Source: Bryoerythrophyllum caledonicum
Lineage: Eukaryota > Streptophyta > Bryopsida > Pottiales > Pottiaceae
Direction: 5' to 3'
Length of the DNA: 64,000 nucleotides
Assembly (NCBI GenBank): GCA_963971425.1
Contig: OZ020519.1
Location: forward strand, 7,580,028 to 7,644,027
Shown: positions 46,801 through 59,490 of the stretch, piece after piece
How the letters are laid out: every line of letters begins with the position of its first letter
How positions within the stretch are numbered: position 1 is the stretch's first letter
Translations under genes and position numbers: made by a program
Notes under the pieces: model-generated
Databases searched by the model: none
What the model was told of the DNA's origin: nothing
Seen by the model: the letters and a program-made list of their open reading frames with translations, nothing else

Positions 46801-47754
46801 TTAACCCCTAAAGGCCCAAGAGTACCCTCGGGGAACTTTGAAGATTTGGGCACGTTCCATTGGTGTCAATTTATTACATTCCTTTTTAAAATCTAGATTG
46901 TAGATGGACATTACTAAAAGCTTCGTGTGAGTACAAATTTTTCCTTAATCCGACATTTCATGAAAAATTTATTACAGTGTTTTGAATTTCAAATGGGGAG
47001 AGCGAGCACTTTGGGGAAACTTCAATTTTTTTGCTAGAACACTCTACTAAATGTAAGATTTTCAATGGTAGCAAGTAATATTATTTCCATTCATAGTGTC
47101 AATAAAAATTTATTGTCTTTTGTGAAAATTAACACATCAATTCAAGTCAAACATTTGCACACATTGGTCACGCATTGTTGGGTAAGGTACCAAAAAAACT
47201 TCTTCTTTTCCATATAAAACTTCTAGATTTTTTTTTAAATAAAAAATAATTTTTTTTACTACAAAACGTGGTGTAATCCTTCTTATCAATTGTTTGGATA
47301 ATCAATTTGAAACATATTTAGTACACAAAAAATAAAACGTGAATAGGCTATTTTCAAACCTCCACTCCTTGCACAATTGTTTTGAATATGCTACACCGCT
47401 TTTCTACCTCTAAAAATTTGTGTTCCAGGAAACAACATCATGGTTAATATGATGGAAATGACTTTAGAGCTTTTGTAGTGCAAAAACTTTACACCAAGTG
47501 AAGTCAAAGTGTCGACCCACTCAAGGCATGGAAGGAAATGAACAAGTTTCTCTACTTCAAATACTATAATCTTTCAATCCATGTGGTCAAAAGTTATGGA
47601 ATTTTGTGAGGATGTTACTTAATAAGTCTTAATTGAGATCCTATAGTTAGATGAAGAAATAAAATTACCTTGTTTCCCTCCCTACTCATTGCACTAGAAC
47701 GAGCAGTTTTGAAGTGTTTTTGGTGTGAAAATGCCTTGGGCCTTTAGTAGTTAA
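46801..47754 (-). mobile_element. TTAA-flanked TIR element (family A), reverse full-length copy
   Basis: The cleanest copy: TTAA CCCCTAAAGGCCCAAG at the left, CTTGGGCCTTTAGTAGTTAA at the right, perfect TTAA on both sides. 954 bp. The interior runs opposite to the 18.9, 28.8, 48.8 and 58.5-kb copies. No ORF. It would serve as the reference sequence of the family. Confidence 0.8.
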
Positions 47755-48842
47755 CAAATGCTTTAAGTTTTTTCTCTCGATGAATATTTTTACCTATCAT
47801 GTTGACAATAATCACCCTCTTTAAGTAGTATAGACAGTTGAACTCCAAATCAAAAAACTTCGTCAAAGCTGAAAGTAATAACGCTCTCAAATCATAAAGT
47901 ATCACTACACTAAACATAATATTTAGTGTAGCTTTCTGGAATCCAAAAGTGATTCTAAAATGTGGGGGGTGCTCTAAACCACTAGATCATTATCATGGGT
48001 TATACTAGTAAACAATTTTAGTGCACTAAAATCACATATCTTTAAGTTTGATAGTTGAGATGATTGTCATCCGTCTCTCCACCCACTTGTCATATGTTTG
48101 ATATATTTTCATCCAACACCAGCCCACAGTACTAATTTGTTATGGGGATGTGTGAAATCAATGGATTTGGACTCATAGCGGGAACTGAGTGGTGAGGTTG
48201 CTTGATTTCCCGAGGAAAAGCTGATGCTCAGCTTATTTACCGGCACCACTGCTGACATTCATGGCACTGCTGCTGCAGCTTGATGATGGTCCGCCTGCCC
48301 GCCTGCAAGCGGAAATTTATGGTGGCAATGATTGTACAGCACATTTGATTGTGTGTTACTCACGCCTCTGCTGCTTAGTTTACTTCTCTCGGGACTGTAG
48401 CCGACGTCGGTACCTTGCTTGGGTTGCACGGTAAAGAAGTAGTTGGATCCTCCATGCCCCAAAATTTGTTGTAAAAGTCTTTCGTGAAGAAGTAAAGTCA
48501 GGGTAAGATGTAAGGTAACTTCTGTGGTTACAGACCGAAAACCAGTAATCAACACCTATAAAATTGGGGTATAGTCAACCCACTTCCATCCCATTACCAC
48601 CCATTTAGCTTCAAATGGTGGTCTGCTACTTATCATGATTCCTTGCTTTTGGTTGACACTGATGGTGGGTATCTATTGGCGGCCAATGGCTTAACATGGC
48701 ATCACACTTTGAAAATCTATAACAAATTCACATTTTACTAAAAAATTTAAAATGAAATCACTTGAATTGAGATTGTAAATCTATTGGCTATCTTTGAAAA
48801 ATGAATGTATTATCATTTGTTCTCTCCATATATGCACATTGC
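47755..48842. other. Spacer, nothing recognised
   Basis: A 98-codon minus-strand frame at 48555-48259 lies in a slightly GC-richer patch (HHKFPLAGGQADHHQAAAAVP at its end) but has no recognised domain; perhaps a relic exon. Confidence 0.3.
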
Positions 48843-49415
48843 TTAACCCCTAAAGCCCCAAGGCATTTTCACACCAAAAACACTTCAAAACTGCTCCTCC
48901 AAGTGCAATGAGTAAGGAGGGAAACAAACACTATTAAATTTCTACATTTGAACATAGGATCTCAATTAAGACTTATTAAATAACGACCTTGCAAAATTTC
49001 ACAAACTTTGACCACATGGATTGAGATATTATAATACTTCATGTATTATGATATCTCAATCCGTGTGGTTAGTGGATCAACAGACTTTGATTTCACTTGG
49101 TGTCAAGTTTTTGCAAAACACAAGGTCTAAATTCATTACCATCATGACAATCATGATGTTATCTCTGTGTACACCACTTTTTAGAGGTAGAGAAGGGATG
49201 TAGCATATTAAAAACAATTTTGCAAGTAGTGGCGGTTCAAAAATTGCCATTTCACGATAAACTTTTTTGTGAACTAAATATGTTATAGAATGAGAATCCA
49301 AACGGTCAATAAGAAGGTTCACACCACATCTTGTAGTAGAAAAAACAAAATGTAAAAAATATGAAGCTCTCTAAGTTTTATGTGGAAAAGAAGAAATTGT
49401 TTTGGTACCTTGCCC
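48843..49415 (+). mobile_element. TTAA-flanked TIR element (family A), forward, 3' truncated
   Basis: Starts TTAA CCCCTAAAGCCCCAAGG and follows the family through GGTACCTTGCC at about 49412, where similarity stops abruptly; the right third is missing. Inside, at ~49022-49070, the phrase GATTGAGATATTATAATAC is followed by its near-inverse GTATTATGATATCTCAATC, a small palindrome not present in the other copies. Confidence 0.65.
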
Positions 49416-51141
49416 CCCTTAAGACAAATACTTTTATAATAATAAGGTTCACTCTTCAGAAAATTGAAATTTTCCCCCAACATACCTGAAACAACCTCAA
49501 TTGGCTTTAAATCATAGAAGAACAATGCCAAAAATAACACATTTTGTTTTCTTTTTGGGAACATAAGAGGTTGCCCCGTTTTTGAATGATTTTCTGAATG
49601 TCTACATGGTAGCATCCCATCATGTCATTCAGGGAAGCTTGCCTCTGACAAACATACTCATGATGAATGCATGAACTGAAATGCCCATGTTCCATGAGAA
49701 CCCAAACACGACTCCCTCATGTCCCATAAGAACCATGAGGACGGTGAACCTTGCAAAGTTGTCCCTTCAAACGCTAAGCAGCATGTTCCTAGTGAAGATC
49801 TAGAATGGAGAAAAAATGGCGCACGGTGGAGGCTCCCTTGACCCAAAAATAATGGGAATAGTAGGTACCATGAAGTTTTCCAACATTCTTGAAGGACCCG
49901 CGCCTACTAACTTTGAAACTTTAGTACCTCATATCCATGTTCGAATGAGGGTCATGTGTAATTTCATTGTAATTAATCTTGTATGTGACTTGTTCAATGG
50001 TTTGAATATTCTTTCCACACCCAAGTCAAGATTTGCGGGTTGCCTTTACTAATCATTTCGACATGGCATGCCAAGTGTAGTATGTGAATTGATGGTAGCA
50101 TGCTTAGTGTCGGTTAGGATCACAAAGGTGTAGAATTGTGAGTACCCGAGTTTTGATATAGTGTGGACCATTCTAATAATGGTTCTTTCAATCTCTAAAG
50201 GATCAAGTGTCCATTTGGAGCACAATTTGAATTTGGATAGGTCCTATAGATCTAATTTTAGATATTCATAATTGTAAAATTTATCAAGAATATGAATTTG
50301 ATAAGCTAGAGGAAGTTTATTTCACAAAAAAAACAAATTTTGTATATCCATGCAACAACAACAAAAAACACTCTCTTTTACATTATATACTACAAACACA
50401 CAATCCAAGCACACAAAGATTATTTGATTAAAACCCATTCATTCTTCTAGTAACTCATAACAAAACCTTGTGACTAGAATTGAAAATTAATCATTGTGTT
50501 TCAACATTCATCCTTTTCACCAACTAGGAGTACTTTTTTAATAAGCTGGTGAATGTATTCAAGAAACTCTACAACTTAAGTTTGTGGCTGTAAGTTAATA
50601 TCCGGGCGGGCGGTGCCCGGGGCTTCGGCCAAATCCATGACACTAATTTCATTTCACTTGTGAAGGACCATGCACAAATTAGGTACAAGTCTCGACATGT
50701 TACGTACTAAATAACAGCAAATCTTAATCAGATGACCAAAATCTAGCCAGATCATGACTAGGTCTTCTGGTTTGTACCTCTAATGAACATTGAGTACTAC
50801 CCTCAATTGAACGATACACGCTGAATTCGGAGGATTGGGGAGCTAGTTTCAACACATGCCTCGTGAACCATCACATGCCTTGATGATTAGATTTCAATCT
50901 CATTCAAAAATGCCAATAGAATATTGTCTCTATTTAAAGTAATTATATTATAAATTTCTAAAAACATATGTATATAAACAAAAATCTAAAATGTGAAAGA
51001 GGGGAATCCTTCGGAAAACTATTGGAGTTTGCTTTTGTCGGATATATTTCCTTAAAACAAATTAAAAAAGAATAAAAGAATTTAATTATTTATCCAACCT
51101 CTTAAGGAGCTATGGATGCAAATACCCTTTTCCATGCAAGC
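49416..51141. other. Spacer, nothing firmly recognised
   Basis: Near 50190 the text CTCTAAAGGATCAAGTGTCC resembles a worn A-prime left end (followed by GAATTTGGATAGG). Otherwise AT-rich with short frames only. Confidence 0.35.
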
Positions 51142-51272
51142 TTAACCCTTTAAGGACAAGCGACCATGGATGGATAATGAGATATATCCCCTCCTTGAAT
51201 GATGTTATTCATAATCTATGACACTTGTAGATTCCCCCATCGTCCAAAGTTTGCTCATCGTTAAAGGATTAA
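51142..51272. mobile_element. 131-bp mini TTAA element
   Basis: TTAACCCTTTAAGGACAAGC at the left; the right end reads inverted as TTAATCCTTTAACGATGAGC. Both ends are TTAA, and the right TTAA is also the left boundary of the next element. Confidence 0.5.
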
Positions 51273-51816
51273 CCCCTATAGCGCCCAAGTTATGTTTCTC
51301 CAAAACCAAGATACAAGCTTGATTTTTTTCATGTTGAACTACGGTAGCTTCGCATTGACATATCATATGTGAAAATAACATTTATACATGATTATTGATG
51401 GATTTTTTTTTTCTTTTGTCTACTTGATTGTATACAAAAATGTTCCAAATTTGAACGAACTAAAATTAAAGTTTTGTATGCGATGAGAGAGATCAACAAT
51501 GAAGAATCTCTTAAAGAAAAATTTCAATCAAAATTTTAAGAATAAAATCATTTTGCATGTGTATGAAATACAACATAATATGCGGGATGGTATTCATTGT
51601 ATTCTAGTGTGTTTGATATATATTGGGTTGTATTCCTAGCTTTTCCATGAGTTCTATAACTCCAATTCATGATTTGACTTTTGAAGAGTGTTCATGTAAT
51701 GTGTGCACAAATTTGAACTTCAAGTTTCACAACCAAATTCCTCATGGATTTCTTGCAAATTGAGTTTTAACACCTGTAGAGTCCCATTTTGGGTCTCGTG
51801 GGCACTAAAGGATTAA
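51269..51816 (+). mobile_element. TTAA-flanked element (family B), full copy
   Basis: Left TTAACCCCTATAGCGCCCAA, right (inverted) TTAATCCTTTAGTGCCCACG. 548 bp, no ORF. A truncated sister lies at 45108-45501. Confidence 0.6.
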
Positions 51817-52110
51817 GGCCTAACAACCATATACGAGTCGTTTTGGCACAAAAACCTTTATAGCAAGCGCTACATGCCACCTTGAAGGAAAAAATACACC
51901 ACGGCTTAGAGGTGGAGGAAGATGGGCATCTATTGAGACCATCACCACAACAATCAGTGCAAGCACCAACGAGCCACAATGATTTCCGTGAAGTGGAATT
52001 GTAGATTTTTGTGCTGAATGTACCCACTGTGTAGTTGGCATATTGCATGATCTAGAACGCACGTAGATTCTCTCAGGCCATAGAAGCTCAATCGGCCTTT
52101 AAAGGGTTAA
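51813..52110. mobile_element. TTAA-bounded 298-bp segment, third link of the chain
   Basis: Starts TTAAGGCCTAAC and ends GGCCTTTAAAGGGTTAA. The inverse match is short (AAGGCC plus TTAA), so it may be an element or simply host sequence between elements. Minus-strand frames of 80-93 codons inside (VALAIKVFVPKRLVYGC at one end) have no known domain. Confidence 0.35.
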
Positions 52111-52552
52111 GTCAATGAGTGTCGAGAGAGGAATTTTATGGGGGGTTGGTGACATGTGGTGAATATAGAAGGTGAGAATGTTGAATGCACAAATGATAGA
52201 TTTGAACAATCTGATTCAGATTTGGCTGTTACGGAGTACATGGCTCTCCCGAATCATACTTAAACATGCGTGGTCCTTGGACACTGAATGACAACCACTG
52301 GCCACCAAGTGTACCGATTTCCGAAGACCGCACATCAATTTCAAGATCCAATATCTGGGACGGGTATAGATTTGGTTAGTTTTGCTATTATGGCACGTAA
52401 TCACTCCTTTTCCATGCATTCTGGCATTCTAAGAGCGTTCACGTCACCTTCGAAGTCTTCTAGACTATGGCAAATGGTTGAAAGCAAAACCTTTGACAAA
52501 GAAGGAAGAAGTAGAGACATTTATTTAAATTTCTACAAAAATGCATGCTAGA
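52111..52552. other. Spacer, nothing recognised
   Basis: An 87-codon plus frame (52288-52551) has no domain and runs into the next element. Not supported as a gene. Confidence 0.3.
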
Positions 52553-52758
52553 ATAACCCCTAAAAGGATCAAGTCCGTTTGGGGGACAAAAGTTTCACTT
52601 TTGCTGTGATTTGTACGGTCAAAATTCGCAAATTTATTATCACATCAACTCATATTGAAGGATAGAAGAAGATCCTACGGTTCCATTGTCAAAAAGTTCA
52701 TCTTTGCAACAATGGAATGGATATTCCTCTAAAATACCTTGGTCCTTTTGGGGATAAT
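52553..52758. mobile_element. ~200-bp MITE with family-type TIRs and ATAA flanks
   Basis: ATAA CCCCTAAAAGGATCAAG ... CTTGGTCCTTTTTGGGG ATAA. The TIRs match each other and the TTAA family, but the flanking tetranucleotide is ATAA on both sides. Interior ~170 bases without coding capacity. Confidence 0.65.
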
Positions 52759-53854
52759 ATAGATTATGATATTTTAGTCCTACATAAGCATACCTACATA
52801 AGAGTGATCAATTTTTAACAACAAATCTGCTTCAAGAATATGTGCTTGAGATTTACTCTTTAAACAAACTAGGTTTAGTGAGTTGAGAAGGCCAAGCTCT
52901 TCACCCTTTATATGCAAACTTTTATACCACACACATGTTCAATTTGGGCCAATTCTTCCGATGTTGATTTTGATTGCGAATTAGTGAGGTTAACAAAGAT
53001 TGGATAAGATTTTGGTTGTGTAGAAATACCGTTTGGTGATGTCGGTTTTTGTACAAAAGTCATTCAAAATATCTTTGTCAATTTTTTGAAGGAATTTCCT
53101 TCTAAATGTACAAAATTTTGAGGAAATTATAAGATGCCTAAGCTACCATAAACATGGTGAAGGTAAACCTCAATTTCAAGGGGAAAAAAAGGTTTTCCTA
53201 CAACCTAATAAAAGATTAAATGGCTTTTTAAGCAACAAAGAGCCCAATTTTTTTTGAATTGATAGTGAAATGGTTAAACCTATTGCCCAATGTAATATTA
53301 CTTTAACACCAAACTTCTAGAAAAATAAATTTATTACTCCAAATGGTTTTGTTAACATTTGACACCTTCAACTTTTTGCATCACATATCTTTTTTTGAAA
53401 TTTTGGAACTGAAGTGTCTAATATTCTCTTGCTTGAGATTTGCAAGCAAAAATATTTTTTGCACTGCAAAGACTTTGAATGAGGAGGAATAAATTGAATT
53501 CACCTTCTATGATGTTTTCAAAACAAGTTTTCCTTCATAAAGTGGCATGAAGCTTTGTTTTGGCAATCTAAACCCACATTCTATAGGAAAGTGGATGCAC
53601 ACAATAATGTCTATTCTTGATATTTGAATCACTAATTTTTGCAACTTGATGATCCAATAGTTTCTTGCAATGACTAATGGATTGAAAATATATTTTAGTT
53701 GTGAATACTTAATAACATGCAATTATGTAATTTTGCCCTTGCATTTTGCAGTTGCTTCAAAACAAATTTCCAATCAAATTTTGACATACATGTGCTTGTT
53801 ATAAATTAGTGTAAGTAATCCACACTAAATAATGAAACCCCACTATATACAGTA
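52759..53854. other. AT-rich spacer, nothing recognised
   Basis: Only short frames (a 71-codon minus frame at 53722-53507 is AT-driven). No repeat family noticed. Confidence 0.4.
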
Positions 53855-55907
53855 AAGAGGGCAACAAGGCAACTAGGCAACAAATAGTGCAAAGACAGCC
53901 ACCATGTCCATCAACAACGACCACATCCATTCAAAACCAGCCCGTTCATCCTCCAAACAACCCTTTCCATTCAAGCCCGAGCTTCATCTTCCAAACAATC
54001 CTTTCCATTCAAGCCTTGAGCTTCATCCATCCACACCAAACATTGAGGGGGTGTGCAGGCGCACACCCCTAATCAACGATTTTGGTCTTCCCCCTTTCTC
54101 GCTCTCAATAGGATGCAAGGGTTCTCAATGTCATGCTAGAGTTATGTGCTAGGGTTACCGTTAGGGGTGACAAACAATGCAAACATGGCGACTACACTCA
54201 CCCAACGTGCACAGATGGATAGCGGTGGTGGCACAACTTTGAGTTGTATATGGGATTTCTTGTGGAGTTGGACACGGTGGTGTATCACTTGGAGGTGCAA
54301 ATCTTGGTGCTCAACCCGGTCCTGCGTGAGGTCTAGATTGCGCAAAAGTTCATCATGTCTTGTAGCTACAAGGTGAGACAGACAAGGTAAACCCGTGTAT
54401 CGTATGGATTGTCAATGATAAAACCTTAAGTGTGGACATGAACGCGCAGAGGGAGCTCCTAATGGGGTGTTGATGTCGACCTCCAACTATGTGCACGGCT
54501 TGTCCGAGAGAGAGGTGTGAAGCTTGCGTGTGGTGGCCACTAGTCGCCTTGTAAGAATCCTTGTGCAGGTTGGTTCCGAAATATTGCACTAGGCGGTACT
54601 CTGCAACACAAAACCTGTAAGGCGTGCTCATGAGATCGTCCGCCATATCTCTAAGAATTTTGTGGAGCGTTGACTAAAGCTTCTCCTTTCAGGCCTTGAA
54701 ATTATCCAGACTGCAAATATCCACGTTATCGAGCTTCATCTCCAGTACCCGCTTCCCGCCATGTCTATCCAGCGCCGCGTTGATCTTCATCACCGCCTTG
54801 TTAAGTGCCCGTACTACCGAACTAGCGTAAGTGTAGATGGCATATCTGCGCAGCCGTCATCCTAACCGTAATCCTAGCATGACATTGGGAAGAAAAAAGG
54901 GAGAACATAGGAAGGGGAGGAGCAGATCAAAATCATTGATCAGAGGTATGCACCCGTATTAACCAAAGAACTATGTGCAGTAAAAAGTAGCACATGGTAG
55001 TAAAATTAACAAGGTAAAACGCAATTTGATCAATGGATGATTCTTGTGGATGAAAAGATGCCCAATCGATGAAAAGTCCATTTTAGGGCAGATTTTCATT
55101 CGGACAAGGCGACTAGGGTTCCGAAGGGGGTAAGGGCTGGACGCCTTCACTCTCTCGCTCTTTCTTGAAATACTGTTTGGAGCGTGTGTGTGTGGAGAGG
55201 TGTAGAGGTGTGCTTTGAGACGAGTTTTTTGTATGTTTGGGTTATTTTGAGGTGAAGTTAGGCCCGATTAAGGCCGGATTGTACTTTTTGGGAGTGAAAT
55301 CAACTATTACATGAAACCTAATGTGTTTTGAGTAAGACCCGCCTTCAAAAGTGATATCTTGATTGTTTTTGTGTGTAATTTTGGTATTTTTATTGTGGGT
55401 AGTGTAGATTGGAGGCAAATTCCTCTAGATCTGGTCTAAATCTCTTCAATCTACAAAACCCTAACCCTTTTTGTGCATATTTAGGGTTTTTAGGATTAAA
55501 GATGGTGTGCATTGAGTTGTAAACACTGGATATCCATTTAAAACCATTGGATTTAGTTGAGAGAATCTTAAATAAGACCTAAGGCCGGAACCTTTAAAGG
55601 TTGAGGTTGATGTCAAGGTCTAGTTTTGTATCCAATCCTTTGGGTTAGCTCCAGTTCTAGACTTCTTGATATTCCGGTTCAAAACTTAATTAATTACTAA
55701 ATGAATGAAAGAATATTAAAAAAATCTTCGTTTATCATCCTTCACACCCTTTCAATGATTGGTGTGGATAGATGAAGGTCAAGCCTTGATAGGGAGGGTG
55801 GTTTGGAGGATGAATGTGCTGCTTTTGAATAGATGTGGCCATTTTTGATAAATAGAGTGGCTCTCTTTGCACTGTTGGTCGCCTAGTCGCCATGTTGCCT
55901 TCTTTTT
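53855..55907. mobile_element. Long-TIR (Mutator-like) element carrying gene-like sequence
   Basis: 53855-54060 and 55740-55907 are inverted copies of ~170-200 bases: GGCAACAAGGCAACTAGGC / GGCAACATGGCGACTAGGCG, CATTCATCCTCCAAAC / CGTTCATCCTCCAAAC, CTTCATCTATCCACACCA / CTTCATCCATCCACACCA. A second inverted pair lies inside (54128-54166 and 54855-54895, GTCATGCTAG...TTACGGTTAGG). Long TIRs and captured host-like sequence are typical of Mutator-like elements, but no 8-11 bp target duplication was identified and the right arm contains ~800 extra bases. Superfamily is therefore inference. Confidence 0.55.
54353..54845 (-). pseudogene. Captured gene fragment inside the long-TIR element
   Basis: Minus-strand frame, read downwards from 54845: YASSVVRALNKAVMKINAAL, DRHGGKRVLEMKLDNVDICS, LDNFKA, TGA, KEKL, TAG, STLHKILRDMADDLMSTPYR, FCVAEYRLVQYFGTNLHKDS. 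Amphipathic, charged, with clear coding character and GC content above its surroundings, but two stops. I do not recognise the source protein. Located between the inner inverted repeats of the element, as in gene-fragment transduplication. Confidence 0.5.
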
Positions 55908-58199
55908 TCTCAAAAAATTTGTCCGTTGTCTTCTTTTGAGTGGCATGAAATTTCAATTTTTTTATAGGAATTTGATGAAATTTGAAATATTTTTAGTAAT
56001 TTTTTCCTTGCTCCTATATTCCCCCCCGGAAAAAGTTTGGATCAAAAAGTTCTTTATATGTACTAACATGATGTTTTCTCTTACACTTTACCATACTTAC
56101 ATGAGTGTAGTTTTACTGGAACATAAGATATGCACAAATATTGTAGTAAACATGGAAAAAAATGATTAGGAAGCCAAATTTTGTTCCTATGATGGCACAT
56201 GTTTGCATGGGCAAAGTTGTCCGCAGTTGCCATCCTCAATGGCCTGCATTTGTTATAGCCACCTCTACCTCTAGATAAAGTCAAATCTTGTGCAATGGCA
56301 CCAGATAAATCAAACATCCATATTTTGGTTTACATATTTCATACAAGCAACCACACTTGATGCACCTATGATCCACTCTTAAGTTGAGAAAGAAATTGGT
56401 CAAATGTACATGTGCCTTATCCATCCACCCCTAGTAACAAGGCCATTGTGTGTGGCAAACCAACTCATACAACAATTCATGACAAAATCAAGGCCTCCTT
56501 CACGATAATTGGACTGAATATGGTATTTGCATGCACGTGAAGAGGTGTATGTTGAGAGAACTATATATGCAAATTCACTTCAAAAACTCAAACTCTTCTT
56601 TATATTTTTATTGTTTTTGGTTATCAAGTGCAAAAACTTGCATGTTTTTGTCGTTGCTTCATGCACTTGACCAAGTGCATAATTGCTTAATTAGCACTTT
56701 AAAAGTACTCCATACCAAAGGTCAACCCTTCTTCTTTTTATGGTATATAGTTTTACTTCTTGGAAATTATTTCAAATTTGATGAGCTATGATAATAGATA
56801 CAACTATTGGTTCCAAGAGAATTAATTCTCAAAAGAAGGTAGTAACTCTATTCCATCTACATATGTCCTACTAGCTTACGCTCAGTGGAGCGAACAAGCA
56901 ATAACTATATTTGCATTGGTTTCCTTTGTTAACTAAAATTCAACTTTCAATCTCAATACTTTGTTGTTATGGTCACTAAGAATTTATTTTCATGTGCAAC
57001 CAAAGTCTTTATTTGTAAATGTTGAATTCTTCAAAGATAGAATATAAAAATTCATTAAGACTCTAATAATGAACTATCCAATCAATTGGATTTCAATGTT
57101 TTCCAAGTTTATGAATGATACAATGAAAATAAAACCACCTCATGTCCTTAAAAATGTTTCAATATTTAAAATTCTTTTGATTCCTGTAGCATATTTTTTT
57201 TCAACCTCAAACCACATAACATGATGGCAAATGAGACTTTGGTCAGTGAGAAGTTGCTAAACTATTTTAATATCCATCTTTTTTTGGAGATGTACCAAAA
57301 CTCATTAGCCTTATGTAAAATATAGAAAATCAAGCTCCAAAACGAATATCAATGTGTCTAAGATGACTTTGAACTACAAGAAAATGAACAAGAATATCAT
57401 AAAATTGCAAGGGTTGGAAGGGCTTGGATAGTTCTAAGAGACCAACAAGTATAAAAATGTGCTAGTCTACACCTTGCATATTATATATTTGTTGATTTAC
57501 TTAGACCATCTTTCCTCTAGTAAAGAGATTGGTGGTTCTAATTCCAATTCTAAAATTGATTTTCTTATGAACAAAATGGATCTTTCCTAGAGTTGCAAAT
57601 ACTTTATGAATGGTTGCAAGAAGTTAATCCATCTCTTCTACTTTACAAAACACGAATCTCTAAAAGATAAAAACATCATGAAGGGTCTTTTACACTTCAC
57701 GTAGATTTATATGATCTCAATTACAAATTTTTGAATGTTTTATATAGATGTGTCAATGTAGTAGCTTTGTGGAACAATAAATTATTTTTCAACCAAGTCT
57801 CTATTGAATTTTCATTTTATTTGAAGTACAATGCAATCAAATTTGAGCCATAATACTTGCTATACTCTTATCTACCATTGGATTTTCTTGTACAAGTAAC
57901 TAGTATTATCTCCATATAAATTGTGAAGAAATGACAGCATTGACTGCATTAACTCCATTTAAGGCAAGTCAAGGCTTTTTCCATATCCTCCCATGGAAAG
58001 AACTAGAAATCTTCCTGCTTTCCACATGAAAAGTAAAGAATTTATTATCTTTCTATTCTATCTAATTCAAGATGCATTATAGACCTTTCTTTTTATTGTT
58101 TCGATTTGCAGCCTATGGAAAATTAAACTCACAAGAAGTTTTAACGTGTTTCGACATATAATGAACCTGAGTTTCTTACCCAAATCTTCTAAAATTCCT
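55908..58199. other. AT-rich spacer, nothing recognised
   Basis: About 2.3 kb of AT-rich sequence with short frames on both strands. No TIR, LTR or domain noticed. Confidence 0.45.
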
Positions 58200-58460
58200 A
58201 CATGTCTCTTCTAGCTTTTGAAATTGGTGTACATGTGAACTATAATGGTAATAGATTTTGACCTTGTATAGTGATGACTTTTTACACACCAAGTGAAGTC
58301 ATAATTTATGATTTTCTGAGAATGTCATAATAGTAGCGTGGATTGAGACTCTATATTTGAAGATGGATACCAAAAGTTTTTTTTTCTATCTCCTTTACTG
58401 AAAAAATGAGCAATTTTATAGTATTTTGTTGATAGTTTGTCAAGAAAATTTAGGCATTAG
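58200..58460 (-). mobile_element. Fragment of a TTAA family A element
   Basis: TGTCTCTTCTAGC...TTGGTGTACATGTGAACTA, TAGATTTTGACCTTGTATAGTG and ACACCAAGTGAAGTCA follow the family in reverse orientation; both ends are missing. Confidence 0.5.
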
Positions 58461-58541
58461 GAAAAAATATAACAATAAAAGAGAAATTAAAAATTCTTGG
58501 AAGGAATGTCATCACAATGGTCAATACATAGAGGTAAAAAC

Positions 58542-59490
58542 CGAACCCCTAAATTTCATTGACAATTTCAGACCAAAAACACTTCAAAATTGCTTGTTTT
58601 AGTGCAATGAGTAAGGACAAAATAAAAACTTTTACTTCTAGTTTAAACCGTAAGATCTCAATTAAGACTTATTGAGTAACTTACGTTAAAAAATTCATAA
58701 ATTTTGACCGCACGGATTGTAATATTATAGTGTTTGAAGTAGAGAAAAGGGTCCATTTTCTTCCCAGCATTTCATGGATCAATAGACTTTGACTTCACTT
58801 GGTGTGAAATTTTTGCACTACACAAGGTCTAATTTAATTTCCATCATGTTAAGCATGACATTAGCTCCTTGCACTCCCAATTCAAGAGGTAGAAAAAGAG
58901 TGTTGCATATTCAAAAAAATTGTGCAAGGAGTGGAGGTTCAAAAATTGTCAATTTGCGTTATAATTTTTGTGAATTTAGAATGTTTTAGAATGAGAATCT
59001 GAATGATCAATAAGAAGTTTTACACCACATAATGTTGTGGGAAAAGTAAAAAGGAAAAAAGATGATCTCTAAGTTTTATGTGAAAAAGAAGAAGTTTTTT
59101 TGGTACCTTGCCCGACAATGTGCGATAATGTGTGAAAATGTTTGACTTGGAATTATATGCCTTTTCCACTAAAGACAAGAGATTATTTTTGACAACTTGA
59201 AAGGAAAAAATATCACTTGCTAGTATTGAAACATCTCACATTCAATAGAGTGTCCTAGCAAAAGTTTTTGGAGTTTCCCAATGTGCCCGCTCTCCCCATT
59301 TTGAACTTCAAAAATCTATTACTTTTTCATTAAATGTTGGATTTAGGAAAAAATTGGACTCGCACAAAGATTTTAGTAGTGTCCATCCACATTAAAAATA
59401 TTAAAGAAATTTGTTATAAAATTACACCATAGGAACCTGCCTAAACCTTCAAGAGTCCCGCAAGGGGACTCTTGGAAATTTAAGGGTTAA
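58542..59490 (+). mobile_element. TTAA-flanked TIR element (family A), forward copy
   Basis: Left end CGAA CCCCTAAATTTCATTG (tetranucleotide mutated from TTAA), right end CTTGGAAATTTAAGGGTTAA with TTAA at 59487-59490. Interior standard (CACTTCAAAATTGCTTGTTT, TTGCCCGACAATGTGCGATA). No ORF. Confidence 0.7.
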
